Part shown: piece after piece, positions 1 to 8,962 of the stretch
How positions within the stretch are numbered: the stretch's first letter is position 1
Layout: each line of letters begins with the position of its first letter
Origin: CAVXHQ01 sp963789535
Lineage (GTDB): Bacteria > Pseudomonadota > Alphaproteobacteria > Rhodobacterales > Rhodobacteraceae
NCBI GenBank assembly: GCA_963789535.1
Contig: CAWBKU010000004.1
Span: 1-64,000, forward strand
DNA length: 64,000 nucleotides
Direction: 5' to 3'
The notes under the pieces: generated by a model
Seen by the model: the letters and a program-made list of their open reading frames with translations, nothing else
The model's database searches: none
Told to the model about the DNA's origin: nothing
Translations under genes and position numbers: made by a program

Positions 1-41
1 AGAACATCCGCTATGGATCCCGGCACGCTTTCGACCGAACT

Positions 42-799
42 TTGCCGCACGACTGTTGGCTGACGGAAGCGCAGATGGAGCGTCTGAAGCCTTTCTTTCC
101 CCTGCCCCATGGCAAGCCGAGGGTGGACGACCGACGTGTGTTGAGCGGGATCATCTTCATCAATCGCAATGGTTTGCGCTGGAGGGATGCGCCTGAAGCC
201 TATGGCCCGCCGAAGACGCTCTACAATCGTTGGGTCCGCTGGAGCCGATTGGGCGTTTTCGCCCGGATCTTGATCGAACTGGCGACGGAGGGGCGCGAGC
301 GCGACACCCTGATGATCGATGCCACCCACCTGAAAGCGCACCGGACCGCCGCCAGCCTACGGGGTAAAAAGGGGGGCGCAATCGCTTCATCGGTCGCAGC
401 AAGGGCGGGCTGAACTCGAAGTTGCACACCGTGACGGATGGCAAGGGGCGTCCGATCGGCATGTTCCTGAGCGCCGGCCAGACCTCCGACTACATCGGGG
501 CTCGGGCGCTCCTGTCGTCGCTGCCGTCCGCCAAAGCCCTCCTGGCAGACCGTGGCTACGATGCGGATTGGTTCCGTAACACCCTGATCGAACGTCATAT
601 CCTGCCCTGCATCCCCTCCCGGAAATGCCGCAAGGTGCCGATCCCGCACGATGCCGTCCTTTACCGTCAACGTCACCGGATCGAGAATGCTTTCGCCCGC
701 CTCAAAGACCGGCGACGGATCGCGATGCGCTACGACAGATGCGCTGATCTCTTTCTCTCAGCATGCGCCCTCGCAGCCATCGTCATGTTCTGGTTATGA
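42..799 (+). CDS. IS5-family transposase, OrfA/OrfB joined by -1 frameshift
   Basis: The protein catalyses cut-and-paste transposition of the element. The first frame (42-413, TTG start, 123 aa) holds the helix-turn-helix DUF4096-like N-terminus and the first catalytic Asp in MIDATHLKAHR. The second frame (about 380-799) holds the second Asp in LADRGYDAD and the Glu in RIENAFARLKDRR, with a Lys seven residues after the Glu, as expected for a DDE(K) transposase. The frames join by a -1 shift at an A5G6 run at 366-376, giving KKGGRNRFIGRSKGGLNSK across the joint, which reads like the family consensus. Such programmed shifts are usual in the IS427 group, so the gene is probably functional. The true start could lie upstream of the window's TTG. 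Confidence 0.82.
366..376 (+). other. Probable programmed -1 frameshift site of the transposase
   Basis: The run aaaaagggggg lies in the overlap of the two transposase frames. Slipping back one base here joins frame A (ending at 413) to frame B (open from about 380). A homopolymer of A followed by G is the typical slippery site of IS427-type elements. Confidence 0.6.
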
Positions 800-808
800 G
801 TCCTGACC

Positions 809-1867
809 CTAGCGCAGCCGCGCCTCGGATTTGGCATCGAAGAGGTAGGCGGTGGCCGGATCGACCGTCAGGCCGACCGTGTCGCCCGCCTTAACGCGGC
901 TGGCGCCCCGCTGTTCGACGACGATCTTTTCACCCTTGGCAGAGAGCAGATAGGCATAGGACACGCCGCCGAGGTTCTCGGTCATGTCGACGCGCAGCGC
1001 GTCGCCCGCGGGGTCGAGCACCAGATGTTCGGGCCGCAGGCCCAGCGTGACCTCGTGGCCCTGATGCGCCGACCCGACCGACACCTTCAGCGTCGCCTTC
1101 AGCCCCGGCACCTCGACGCCGTCCGGCACCACCTTTGCGGCGAGGAAATTCATCGCCGGCGAGCCGATGAAGCCGGCGACGAACCGGTTGTCGGGATCGC
1201 CGTAAAGGTCCATCGGCGCGCCGACCTGTTCGATCACGCCCTTGCGCAGCACGACGATCTTGTCGGCCAGCGTCATCGCCTCGACCTGATCGTGGGTGAC
1301 GTAGATCATCGTCGCGCCGATCTCCTTGTGCAGGCGCGCGATCTCGACGCGCATCTCGACGCGCAGTTCGGCGTCGAGGTTCGAGAGCGGCTCGTCGAAG
1401 AGGAACACCTCGGGTCCGCGCACGATCGCGCGACCGATCGAGACGCGCTGGCGCTGGCCACCCGACAGGGCGGCAGGCTTGCGCTTGAGATAATCGTCGA
1501 GCTTGAGGATACGGCTCGCCTCGGCGACCTTGGCGGCGATCTCGGCCTTGGGGTGGCCGTTCATCTTGAGGCCGAACCCCATGTTTTCCTGCACCGTCAT
1601 GTGCGGATAGAGGGCATAGGTCTGGAACACCATCGCCACGCCGCGCTCGGACGGATCGAGGCGCGTCACCTCGCGCGCGCCGATGTCGATCTCTCCTGCC
1701 GTCGTCTCCTCGAGGCCCGCGACCATCCGCAGGAGCGTGGACTTGCCGCAGCCCGAGGGGCCGACGAAGACGCAGAACTCGCCGTCGCCGACCTCGAGGT
1801 CGACCCCGTGGATCACCTGCGTATCGCCGTATTTCTTCACGACCTTCTTCAGCTTTACGCCCGACAT
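809..1867 (-). CDS. ugpC: Sugar ABC transporter ATP-binding protein (UgpC/MsmK-like, CUT1)
   Basis: This is the cytoplasmic ATPase that powers a CUT1-type sugar importer. Walker A GPSGCGKST lies at residues 36-44, the LSGGQ signature at 134-138, Walker B VFLFDEP around 154-160, and an H-loop VTHDQVEA. A TOBE/MOP regulatory domain fills the C-terminal third. Length (352 aa) is normal. The start at 1867 is chosen over an upstream extension because a GGAGG site precedes it. It begins within a few bases of the end of the iclR-type gene, so the two are probably co-transcribed. The matching binding protein and permeases are divergent at 2811-5900, and no other ATPase of this type lies nearby. The stop codon abuts the IS end. 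The ugpC symbol denotes the family; the substrate is unknown. Confidence 0.88.
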   Translation of the reverse strand: MSGVKLKKVVKKYGDTQVIHGVDLEVGDGEFCVFVGPSGCGKSTLLRMVAGLEETTAGEIDIGAREVTRLDPSERGVAMVFQTYALYPHMTVQENMGFGLKMNGHPKAEIAAKVAEASRILKLDDYLKRKPAALSGGQRQRVSIGRAIVRGPEVFLFDEPLSNLDAELRVEMRVEIARLHKEIGATMIYVTHDQVEAMTLADKIVVLRKGVIEQVGAPMDLYGDPDNRFVAGFIGSPAMNFLAAKVVPDGVEVPGLKATLKVSVGSAHQGHEVTLGLRPEHLVLDPAGDALRVDMTENLGGVSYAYLLSAKGEKIVVEQRGASRVKAGDTVGLTVDPATAYLFDAKSEARLR

Positions 1868-1868
1868 C

Positions 1869-2723
1869 TCACGCCTCCCTGGCAAATTGCAGTCCGTCGG
1901 GAAAGCGCCAGCTACTGGCATCCCCCGCGATCCGTTCGGCGGTGTCGCGGATGAGCGGCACCAGTTTCTCGAGGCCGGACAGCGTCGTCCGGCCGGTCGT
2001 GCCCGTCACCGACAGCCCGCCGAGGACGCGGCCCGCGTCGCTCAGGATCGGCAGCGCGACGCAGATGATCCCCGGCTCGTGCTCCTCGCGGTCGAACCCA
2101 TAGCCCTGCGCCCGGATTTCGGCCAGTTCGGCGCGCAGCGCGGCGGCGGAAGTAAGGGTTGCGGGGGTAAAGGCATGGAACGACTGCTGGCCGATGATCG
2201 TCTCGATCTGGGCGGGATCGGTAAAGGCGAGCATCACCTTGCCGATGCCGGTGCAATAGGCCGGACCGACCTTGCCCGCCTGGGAATACATCTCGACGGG
2301 CCGCAGGCCGCTGCGCTTGTCGACGTAGACCACCTGCGCGTGGTCGAGTTGCGCCAGATGCACCGTCTCGCCGATCTGCGCGCTCAGCCGGTCGAGGTGC
2401 GGGCGCGCGACGGGGGCGAGCGAGAACTGCGCCCAGGCGGAATGCGCCAGCCGCAGCAGGCGCACGCCCGGGCCATAGGTCTGCGCCTCGGGATCGTAGG
2501 ACAGCATCCCCTGATTGGTCAGGTTCTGCACATAGCGGTAGAGCGTCGCCTTGGGATAGGCGGAACCGGCCAGCAACTCGGCAAAGCGCGCGGGCCGGCC
2601 GAACGCCGCCACCTGGTCGAGCACGACCAGCGCCTTGCCGATGGTTCCGTCCCCTGCCGCCATCGCCCCCCCCATTGCGTGACCGGCCCCCTGCGGGGCA
2701 CTGTCACGACTGTTGACAAGCAT
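1869..2723 (-). CDS. IclR-family transcriptional regulator
   Basis: This is a DNA-binding regulator, probably of the adjacent sugar transporter. The N-terminus has the winged helix-turn-helix of IclR proteins (TIGKALVVLDQVAAFGRPAR, then ATLYRYVQNL). The C-terminal effector domain has the characteristic YCTGIGKVMLAF and GYGFDREEHEPGIICVALPI segments. The longest frame starts at 2723, but starts at 2675 or 2663 (MAAGDGTIG) fit the family length better and are equally possible; no start has a clear ribosome site. It ends 1 base from the ATPase start, which suggests an operon. The 15-bp palindrome at 2763-2777, between this gene and the divergent binding-protein gene, is a good candidate operator. 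Confidence 0.88.
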   Translation of the reverse strand: MLVNSRDSAPQGAGHAMGGAMAAGDGTIGKALVVLDQVAAFGRPARFAELLAGSAYPKATLYRYVQNLTNQGMLSYDPEAQTYGPGVRLLRLAHSAWAQFSLAPVARPHLDRLSAQIGETVHLAQLDHAQVVYVDKRSGLRPVEMYSQAGKVGPAYCTGIGKVMLAFTDPAQIETIIGQQSFHAFTPATLTSAAALRAELAEIRAQGYGFDREEHEPGIICVALPILSDAGRVLGGLSVTGTTGRTTLSGLEKLVPLIRDTAERIAGDASSWRFPDGLQFAREA

Positions 2724-2762
2724 AGTGGATTCGCATTTTAGTTTTCAACATTCAAAACACGG

Positions 2763-2777
2763 TTCCACATAGTGGAA
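2763..2777. promoter_or_regulatory. Candidate IclR-type operator (TTCCAC-N3-GTGGAA)
   Basis: A perfect 6-bp inverted repeat, TTCCAC-ATA-GTGGAA, lies 33 bases before the binding-protein start. IclR-family operators are commonly short palindromes of this size. Nine bases of it (CATAGTGGA) recur at 2721-2729, 47 bases away, next to the regulator's own upstream start. One regulator could therefore contact both sides of the divergent region. This assignment is inferred from position and symmetry. Confidence 0.5.
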
Positions 2778-2810
2778 TGACTTTTTGAACGCACTCAAGG
2801 GAGGAATACA

Positions 2811-4040
2811 ATGTTTCACATGACCAAGGGCGCCGCCGTCGCGGCCGCACTTCTGGCCGGCACGAGCGCCATGGCGCAGCAACGCACGCTGGACTACTAT
2901 GCCGACTATGACCCGATCCCGCTGGCCGCGATGGAGGCGGTCATCGCCGACTTCGAGGCCGCATATCCCGACATCGACGTCGTGCTGCAAAACTTCGATC
3001 ACGAGGGCTACAAGACCGCGATCCGCAACTTCCTCACCACCGACTCGCCCGATCTCGCGAACTGGTACGCCGGCAACCGCATGGCGCCCTTCGTCGAGGC
3101 GGGCCTGTTCTTGGACGTCTCCGACGTCTGGGCGGACAACGGTCTGGACGAGAGCCTCGGTTCGGCGCTCGCCTCGATGACGATCGACGATGCGCAGTGG
3201 GGCGTGCCCTATACCTACTATCAGTGGGGCATCTACTACAACAAATCCGTCTACGAGGCGAACGGCGTCGCCGTGCCCGCGACTTGGGACGAATTCATCG
3301 CCAACTGCGAAGTGTTCGACGCCGCGGGCATCGACTGCCTGACCACCGGCACCTCGGCGCTGTGGCCCGCCGCGGGCATCTTCGACTATCTGAACCTGCG
3401 GACCAACGGCTACGAATATCACATGAGCCTCACCGCCGGTGAGACGCCCTGGACCGACGACGGCGTGCGCGCAACCTTTGCCGAATGGGCCAAGGTGGTG
3501 CCCTACACCACCGAGAACCATGCCGCGATCGACTGGCAGGACGCGGCGGCGCTCTTCGTGCAGGGCAACGCGGCGAACTATGTCATGGGCAACTTTGCCG
3601 TCGGCGTGTTCAAGGACGGCGGCATGACCAACGACACGCTCGGGTTCATGCCGTTCCCCACGATCAACCCCGATGTCGCCCGCGCCGAAGAGGCGCCGAC
3701 CGACACCGTTCACATCCCCTCGGGTGCCGAGAACGTCGAGGATGCCAAGCTGTTCCTTGCGTTCCTCGCGACCGCGGACGTGCAGACCCGGCTCAACGAG
3801 GCGCTCGGCCAGTTGCCGATCAACGCGGACTCGACGGTGGGCGACGATCCGTTCCTCCAGGCCGGGTTCGAGCTCCTCTCGACGACGCCGGGCGGCATCG
3901 CCCAGTTCTTCGACCGGGACGCGAACGCCGAGATGGCGCGTCTGGGGATGGAGGGGTTCCAGGAGTTCATGGTGCTGCCCGACAACCTCGACGACATCCT
4001 CGAGCGCCTCGAGCAGGCGCGTCAGCGGATCTACCAGTGA
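2811..4040 (+). CDS. Extracellular (periplasmic) sugar-binding protein, CUT1 ABC transporter
   Basis: This is the periplasmic substrate-capture component of the transporter encoded here. A signal peptide covers about residues 1-22 (hydrophobic AAVAAALLAGTSAMA followed by QQ). The mature part has the SBP_bac_1 fold features, with an N-terminal DYYADYDPI strand and the GVPYTYYQWGIYYN segment that resembles other maltose/oligosaccharide-binding proteins. Length (409 aa) is typical. A strong site (GGGAGGAA) precedes the ATG at 2811. It is the first gene of a three-gene operon with two permeases, divergent from the IclR regulator and the ATPase. The sugar cannot be told from sequence alone, and no catabolic enzyme sits in the operon. 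Confidence 0.88.
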   Translation: MFHMTKGAAVAAALLAGTSAMAQQRTLDYYADYDPIPLAAMEAVIADFEAAYPDIDVVLQNFDHEGYKTAIRNFLTTDSPDLANWYAGNRMAPFVEAGLFLDVSDVWADNGLDESLGSALASMTIDDAQWGVPYTYYQWGIYYNKSVYEANGVAVPATWDEFIANCEVFDAAGIDCLTTGTSALWPAAGIFDYLNLRTNGYEYHMSLTAGETPWTDDGVRATFAEWAKVVPYTTENHAAIDWQDAAALFVQGNAANYVMGNFAVGVFKDGGMTNDTLGFMPFPTINPDVARAEEAPTDTVHIPSGAENVEDAKLFLAFLATADVQTRLNEALGQLPINADSTVGDDPFLQAGFELLSTTPGGIAQFFDRDANAEMARLGMEGFQEFMVLPDNLDDILERLEQARQRIYQ

Positions 4041-4132
4041 TCCGGTCCTGATCCGAAAACTGCGGCGGCCGGGCAACCGGCCGCCGTTCGCGCCTCTGGC
4101 GCACCCGGAAACCGAAGGCGGGGAGGCCCTCG

Positions 4133-5053
4133 ATGACCACGGCACCAGCAGTAGCGACCACGCGCACGCCGACATGGTGGCGGCGCAACCAGCAGACGGT
4201 GACGCCGTTGCTGTTCCTCGCGCCGGGTGTGGCGATGTTCGCGCTCTACGTCGTCTATCCGATCGCCGCGAGTTTCCGCCTCTCGCTCTACGACTACGAC
4301 GGTCTGGGCAAGCAGGTCTGGCTCGGCCTGCAAAACTACCGCGAACTCTGGAGCGACCGGGCCTTCGTCATCTCGCTCAAGAACAACGTGATCTGGCTGG
4401 TGCTCTATATGCTGGCCGTGCCTGCGGGCCTCGGCATCGCGATCTTCCTCAACCAGACGGTCCGCGGGATCCGCATCTACAAGTCCCTGTTCTTCTTTCC
4501 CTTCGTGATCAGCCAGGTCGTCGTCGGCCTGATGTTCGCCTGGTTCTACGCCCCGAACTTCGGCCTGCTCTACAAGCTGACCGAACTCATCACGGGCAAA
4601 GGCATCGCGATCCTCGCGGACCCGAACCTCGCGACCTATGGCGTCATCGCGGCGGGCCTCTGGCCGCAGATCGCCTATTGCATGATCCTCTACCTCACCG
4701 GCCTGAACAACGTCGCCCCCGACCAGATCGAGGCGGCGCGGCTCGATGGTGCCAAGGGGCTGAAGATGCTGTGGTACGTGATCCTGCCGCAACTGCGCCC
4801 CGCCACCTTCATCGCCGTCGTCGTCACCGTGATCGGCGCGCTGCGGTCCTTCGACCTCATCTCGGTCATGACCAACGGCGGCCCGTTCGGGCAGAGCCGG
4901 GTGCTGAGCTATTATATGTATGAACAGGCGCTCTCCGAGACCGGCTACCGGATGGGATACGGGGCGGCGATCGCGGTCGTCCTCTTCGGGATCATGATGT
5001 TCTTCATCTCCGGTTTCATCTGGAAGATGGTCCGCGACGAGCGGGGGCACTGA
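4133..5053 (+). CDS. Sugar ABC transporter permease (MalF-type)
   Basis: This is an inner-membrane channel subunit of the CUT1 importer. About six hydrophobic helices are visible, beginning with TPLLFLAPGVAMFALYVVYP. The EAA loop that docks the ATPase is EAARLDGAKGLKMLWYVILP near residue 200. Length is 306 aa. It follows the binding-protein gene by 92 bases and ends 1 base before the second permease, so the two permeases are surely co-translated. A GGGGAGG site precedes the start. Confidence 0.9.
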   Translation: MTTAPAVATTRTPTWWRRNQQTVTPLLFLAPGVAMFALYVVYPIAASFRLSLYDYDGLGKQVWLGLQNYRELWSDRAFVISLKNNVIWLVLYMLAVPAGLGIAIFLNQTVRGIRIYKSLFFFPFVISQVVVGLMFAWFYAPNFGLLYKLTELITGKGIAILADPNLATYGVIAAGLWPQIAYCMILYLTGLNNVAPDQIEAARLDGAKGLKMLWYVILPQLRPATFIAVVVTVIGALRSFDLISVMTNGGPFGQSRVLSYYMYEQALSETGYRMGYGAAIAVVLFGIMMFFISGFIWKMVRDERGH

Positions 5054-5054
5054 G

Positions 5055-5900
5055 ATGTTTCCCCGTCCCCTCGCCCAGCGCAGCACCGGCGCGCGCGCCC
5101 TCTACCAGATCGCCCTGCCCGTCGCGCTGTTCATCTGGCTGTTCCCGCTGCTCGGCGTGGCCCTCACCTCGGTGCGGCCCTCGTCCGATCTCGCGCAGGG
5201 CAACTATTTCGGCTGGCCGTCCGCCTTCGCCTGGCAGAACTATGTCTCGATCTTCACCGACTCGCCGATCGGGCAATACATCTTCAATTCGTTCAAGGTG
5301 ACGATCCCGACCGTGATCGGCACGCTGATCCTGTCGTGCATGACCGGCTTCGCCCTCGGGATCTACCGGTTCAGGGGCAACCTGCTGGTATTCTTCATGT
5401 TCGTGGCGGGCAATTTCGTGCCGTTCCAGATCCTGATGGTGCCGGTCCGCGACCTGACCTTCGACATCGGCCTCTACAACACCACCGCCGGCCTCGCCCT
5501 GTTCCACATCGCGTTCCAGACCGGGTTCTGCACCCTGTTCATGCGCAATTTCATCGCCGCCCTGCCAAAGGAACTGATCGAGGCCGCGCGCGTCGAGGGT
5601 GTGAAGGAATGGCAGATCTTCTGGTATATCGTCCTGCCGCTGATGCGCCCCGCCATCGCGGCGCTGTCGGTCCTCATCTTCACCTTCATCTGGAACGATT
5701 TCTTCTGGGCGACGGTGCTGACCACATCCGCCAGCACGCAGCCGGTGACGGCGGGCCTGTCGTCGCTGAACGGTCAGTGGATCGCGGCCTGGCATCTGGT
5801 ATCGGCAGGCTCGATCATCGCCGCCCTGCCGCCGGTGCTGATGTTCTTCCTGATGCAGAAGCACTTCATCGCGGGCCTGACGCTGGGCGCCGTGAAGTAG
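5055..5900 (+). CDS. Sugar ABC transporter permease (MalG-type)
   Basis: This is the second inner-membrane subunit of the CUT1 importer, partner of the permease at 4133. It has six predicted helices, starting with IALPVALFIWLFPLLGVAL. The EAA motif is EAARVEGVKEWQIFWYIVLP near residues 175-195. Length is 281 aa, normal for MalG-like proteins. Its start codon lies 1 base after the first permease's stop. It is the last gene of the operon; a minus-strand gene follows convergently 38 bases later. Confidence 0.9.
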   Translation: MFPRPLAQRSTGARALYQIALPVALFIWLFPLLGVALTSVRPSSDLAQGNYFGWPSAFAWQNYVSIFTDSPIGQYIFNSFKVTIPTVIGTLILSCMTGFALGIYRFRGNLLVFFMFVAGNFVPFQILMVPVRDLTFDIGLYNTTAGLALFHIAFQTGFCTLFMRNFIAALPKELIEAARVEGVKEWQIFWYIVLPLMRPAIAALSVLIFTFIWNDFFWATVLTTSASTQPVTAGLSSLNGQWIAAWHLVSAGSIIAALPPVLMFFLMQKHFIAGLTLGAVK

Positions 5901-5937
5901 GGCGGGCCGCCCGGACCGGGGGCGGCCCGTCGCGGTC

Positions 5938-6324
5938 CTACTGCCGCGTCCACGTCCCGCCGTCGCGGCAGATGCCGAGGAAACAGCCCTCGACCGAAAG
6001 CGTATCGCCCGACAGCGTGAGGCGCGAGTTGTAGGTCGCATCCCGGTCCGGCGAATAGACCTTTCCGGTATAATTGGCCCCTCCCGCCGATATCGTCTCG
6101 GAGATGATGAGGCGCCCGACGTTGGGCGTGACGATCTCGGCGCCGCTCGCGTCATAGGCGCGCACCAGTTGGCCGCAGAGATAGGCGCCGCAGGGCGCCA
6201 CTTGGATAAGACCCGAGTTGCCGTTGTCGTCCGCCGCCATGCGCCACATCCCCTCGAGCGGATCGGCCAGCGCCGCGCCCGCCGACAGGGCCAACATCGC
6301 AAAAGCCATCTTCAGCGTCTTCAT
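5938..6324 (-). CDS. DUF2147-family exported protein
   Basis: This is a small secreted or periplasmic protein of unknown role. A signal peptide (MKTLKMAFAMLALSAGAALA) is followed by a mature domain starting DPLEGMWRMAADDNGNSGLI, typical of DUF2147, a calycin-like beta-barrel family. Two pairs of cysteines (CGAYLCG and CFLGIC) could form disulfides. The start at 6324 (128 aa) is preceded by GGGGAGGA and gives a clean signal peptide, so the longer upstream frame is rejected. It is divergent from hisA. Confidence 0.8.
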   Translation of the reverse strand: MKTLKMAFAMLALSAGAALADPLEGMWRMAADDNGNSGLIQVAPCGAYLCGQLVRAYDASGAEIVTPNVGRLIISETISAGGANYTGKVYSPDRDATYNSRLTLSGDTLSVEGCFLGICRDGGTWTRQ

Positions 6325-6481
6325 GGTCCATCCTCCCCTGGCCGCAGACCTCCCGTCGCGGCGATGGGCGCAGGATGCGTCCGCGCACGGCCACCGGGCA
6401 AGCCTGACGTGGGGTCGCGTTGCATCCGCCGCCGCCACGTCCCATAAGGCCCCCCGATCCCCGGTTACGCAGGCCCGCCAA

Positions 6482-7198
6482 ATGATCCTCTACCCCGCAA
6501 TCGACCTCAAGGACGGACAGGCGGTGCGCCTGATCCACGGCGACATGGACCGCGCGACGGTGTTCGCCGACGATCCCGCCGCCCCGGCCCGCGCCTTCGT
6601 GTCGGCAGGCTGCGCCTGGCTGCATCTGGTCGATCTGAACGGCGCGTTCGCCGGGCGCCCGGTGAACGGTGCCGCCGTCGAGGCGATCCTTGCCGCCTGC
6701 GCCGTGCCCGTGCAACTCGGCGGCGGCATCCGCGACATGGCGACCATCGAGGGCTGGCTCGACAAGGGCGTGGCCCGCGTCATCCTCGGCACCGTCGCGG
6801 TCGAGAACCCCACCCTGGTGCGCGAAGCGGCGATGGCATTCCCCGGGCAGATCGCCGTCGGCATCGACGCGCGCGCGGGCAAGGTCGCGACGCGGGGCTG
6901 GGCCGAGGAAACGTCGGTCGATGCCACGGCACTCGCACGCTCGTTCGAGGACGCGGGCGTCGCGGCGATCATCTATACCGACATCCTGCGCGACGGTGCG
7001 ATGGGCGGCCCGAACGTCGCCGCGACCGAGGCCCTCGCGCGCGCCGTGTCGATTCCGGTGATCGCCTCGGGCGGCGTGTCGTCGCTCGCCGACCTCATCG
7101 CTCTCCAGGAGACGCAAGCGATTGCAGGGGCGATCTCGGGACGCGCCCTCTACGACGGCGCCATCGACCTTGCCGAGGCGCTGGCGGCACTCGGCTGA
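6482..7198 (+). CDS. hisA: Phosphoribosylformimino-5-aminoimidazole carboxamide ribotide isomerase
   Basis: HisA catalyses the Amadori rearrangement of ProFAR to PRFAR, the fourth step of histidine biosynthesis, in the cytoplasm. It is a (beta/alpha)8 barrel of 238 aa with the catalytic Asp8 (YPAIDLKDGQ) and Asp129 (AVGIDA), plus phosphate-binding loops GGGIRD and ASGGVSS. The start at 6482 is the family-conserved MILYPAIDL; the longer frame upstream is not coding. The pathway continues downstream with hisF and hisE, but a convergent DUF302 gene interrupts the usual hisA-hisF order. Confidence 0.96.
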   Translation: MILYPAIDLKDGQAVRLIHGDMDRATVFADDPAAPARAFVSAGCAWLHLVDLNGAFAGRPVNGAAVEAILAACAVPVQLGGGIRDMATIEGWLDKGVARVILGTVAVENPTLVREAAMAFPGQIAVGIDARAGKVATRGWAEETSVDATALARSFEDAGVAAIIYTDILRDGAMGGPNVAATEALARAVSIPVIASGGVSSLADLIALQETQAIAGAISGRALYDGAIDLAEALAALG

Positions 7199-7657
7199 CT
7201 ATTCGACCGCCTTTGCGGTCAGCGTCCCCAGCGCACCGGCGATCCGCGTCACCGCATCGCTGTCCGGGTCGATCCCGAAATCGGCGACCATATCCTCGGG
7301 CACTTCGTAGAAGACCTGCGTCGCACCGTCCGCGTCCTCGTAGACCAGCACCCGCAGCGGCAGCACGAGACCGGCGCGGATGTCCTGCTGCATCGCGGGC
7401 GTGCCGACCGCCGGATTGCCGAAGATCACCAGTTGCGACGGCGGCAGCTCCATGCCGGCAGCACCGGCGGCGCCGGCATGGTCGACGCGCGCGATGACGC
7501 TGGCCCCCGCCTCCCCGATGGCGGCGACCAGCGCGTCCGCCGTTTCGCTCACCGAGTTGGGCGAGGGCATCGTGACGTAGTCCGCCGTCGCTGGCAGGGC
7601 CGCGAGGCCGAGGGCGGTCGCGGCGGCCAGAACGGCGGGGCGGGCAAGGTGCGACAT
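7199..7657 (-). CDS. DUF302-family exported protein
   Basis: This is an exported protein of unknown function, 152 aa. A signal peptide (PAVLAAATALGLAALPATA) precedes a DUF302 domain that includes the conserved ADALVAAIGEAGASVIARVDH and LVIFGNPAVGTPAMQ segments. A strong AAAGGAGAG site precedes the ATG at 7657. The gene is transcribed against the surrounding his genes and ends immediately at the hisA stop, with no intergenic base. Some DUF302 proteins have been linked to redox or stress functions, but nothing here decides the role. Confidence 0.8.
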   Translation of the reverse strand: MSHLARPAVLAAATALGLAALPATADYVTMPSPNSVSETADALVAAIGEAGASVIARVDHAGAAGAAGMELPPSQLVIFGNPAVGTPAMQQDIRAGLVLPLRVLVYEDADGATQVFYEVPEDMVADFGIDPDSDAVTRIAGALGTLTAKAVE

Positions 7658-7783
7658 GGAGCTCTCCTTTGATGTCGTGCGTGCCTGCTCAACCCCGGCG
7701 ACACGACGGCGTTCCGCCCTCGCGCAGCCGTGATCGCGGCGCGGCCCCTTTCCCCGCCGCTGCGGTCCCGCTAAACCCGCTTC

Positions 7784-8542
<759 letters not shown>

Positions 8543-8543
8543 G

Positions 8544-8858
8544 ATGTCGCTCGCCCGCCTCGCCGCCACCATCGCCGCCCGTGCGGGTGCCGATCCAGAG
8601 AAGAGCTGGACCGCACGCCTGCTGGCGCAGGGCCCCGAGACATGCGCCGCAAAGTTCGGCGAAGAGGCCGTCGAGGCGATCATCGAGGCGGTGAAGGGCG
8701 ATGCCGCCCGCCTGACGTCCGAGGCCGCCGACGTCCTCTATCACCTGCTGGTCATGTGTGCCGCCCGCGGCGTGACGCTGACGGATATCGAGGCGGAACT
8801 GGCGCGCCGTGCGGCAACCTCCGGCCTCGCCGAAAAGGCCGCCCGCCCCCGCAGCTGA
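8544..8858 (+). CDS. hisE: Phosphoribosyl-ATP diphosphatase
   Basis: HisE hydrolyses phosphoribosyl-ATP to phosphoribosyl-AMP and pyrophosphate, the second histidine step. It is a small all-alpha MazG-like protein of 104 aa with the conserved KFGEEAVEAIIEAVKGD and EAADVLYHLLVMCAARG helices that bind magnesium. It directly follows hisF with a single-base gap. A separate hisE, not fused to hisI, is normal for alphaproteobacteria. Confidence 0.95.
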   Translation: MSLARLAATIAARAGADPEKSWTARLLAQGPETCAAKFGEEAVEAIIEAVKGDAARLTSEAADVLYHLLVMCAARGVTLTDIEAELARRAATSGLAEKAARPRS

Positions 8859-8926
8859 CGCGCCTCATTCGTTGGTTTAGTCCAGAAATACTCGAAAGGA
8901 CGCCGGCCCCACAGCGCCGCCGCCAG

Positions 8927-8962
8927 TCAAAGACCCAGTCAAAGCCCCATTCAAAGACCCAG
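8927..8962. repeat. Three tandem 12-bp repeats at the end of the CoA-binding gene
   Basis: The unit tcaaagacccag occurs at 8927-8938 and 8951-8962, with a 3-mismatch copy (tcaaagccccat) between. The minus-strand stop codon of the CoA-binding gene is the first triplet of the last unit. The array may reflect slippage that moved the stop codon. Confidence 0.6.

Larger units (their letters stand above)
1..811 (+). mobile_element. IS5-family (IS427-type) insertion sequence, left end cut by window
   Basis: A two-frame DDE transposase fills most of this stretch. The probable right inverted repeat (tgagtcctgaccct) follows the transposase stop at 797-810, and a CTAG tetranucleotide, a typical IS427-group target, sits at 809-812. 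The matching left repeat is not visible and probably lies just before base 1, so the element is almost complete but open on the left. The boundary falls on the stop codon of the neighbouring ABC-transporter ATPase gene, which nevertheless keeps its full reading frame. Exact ends are estimates. Confidence 0.8.
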
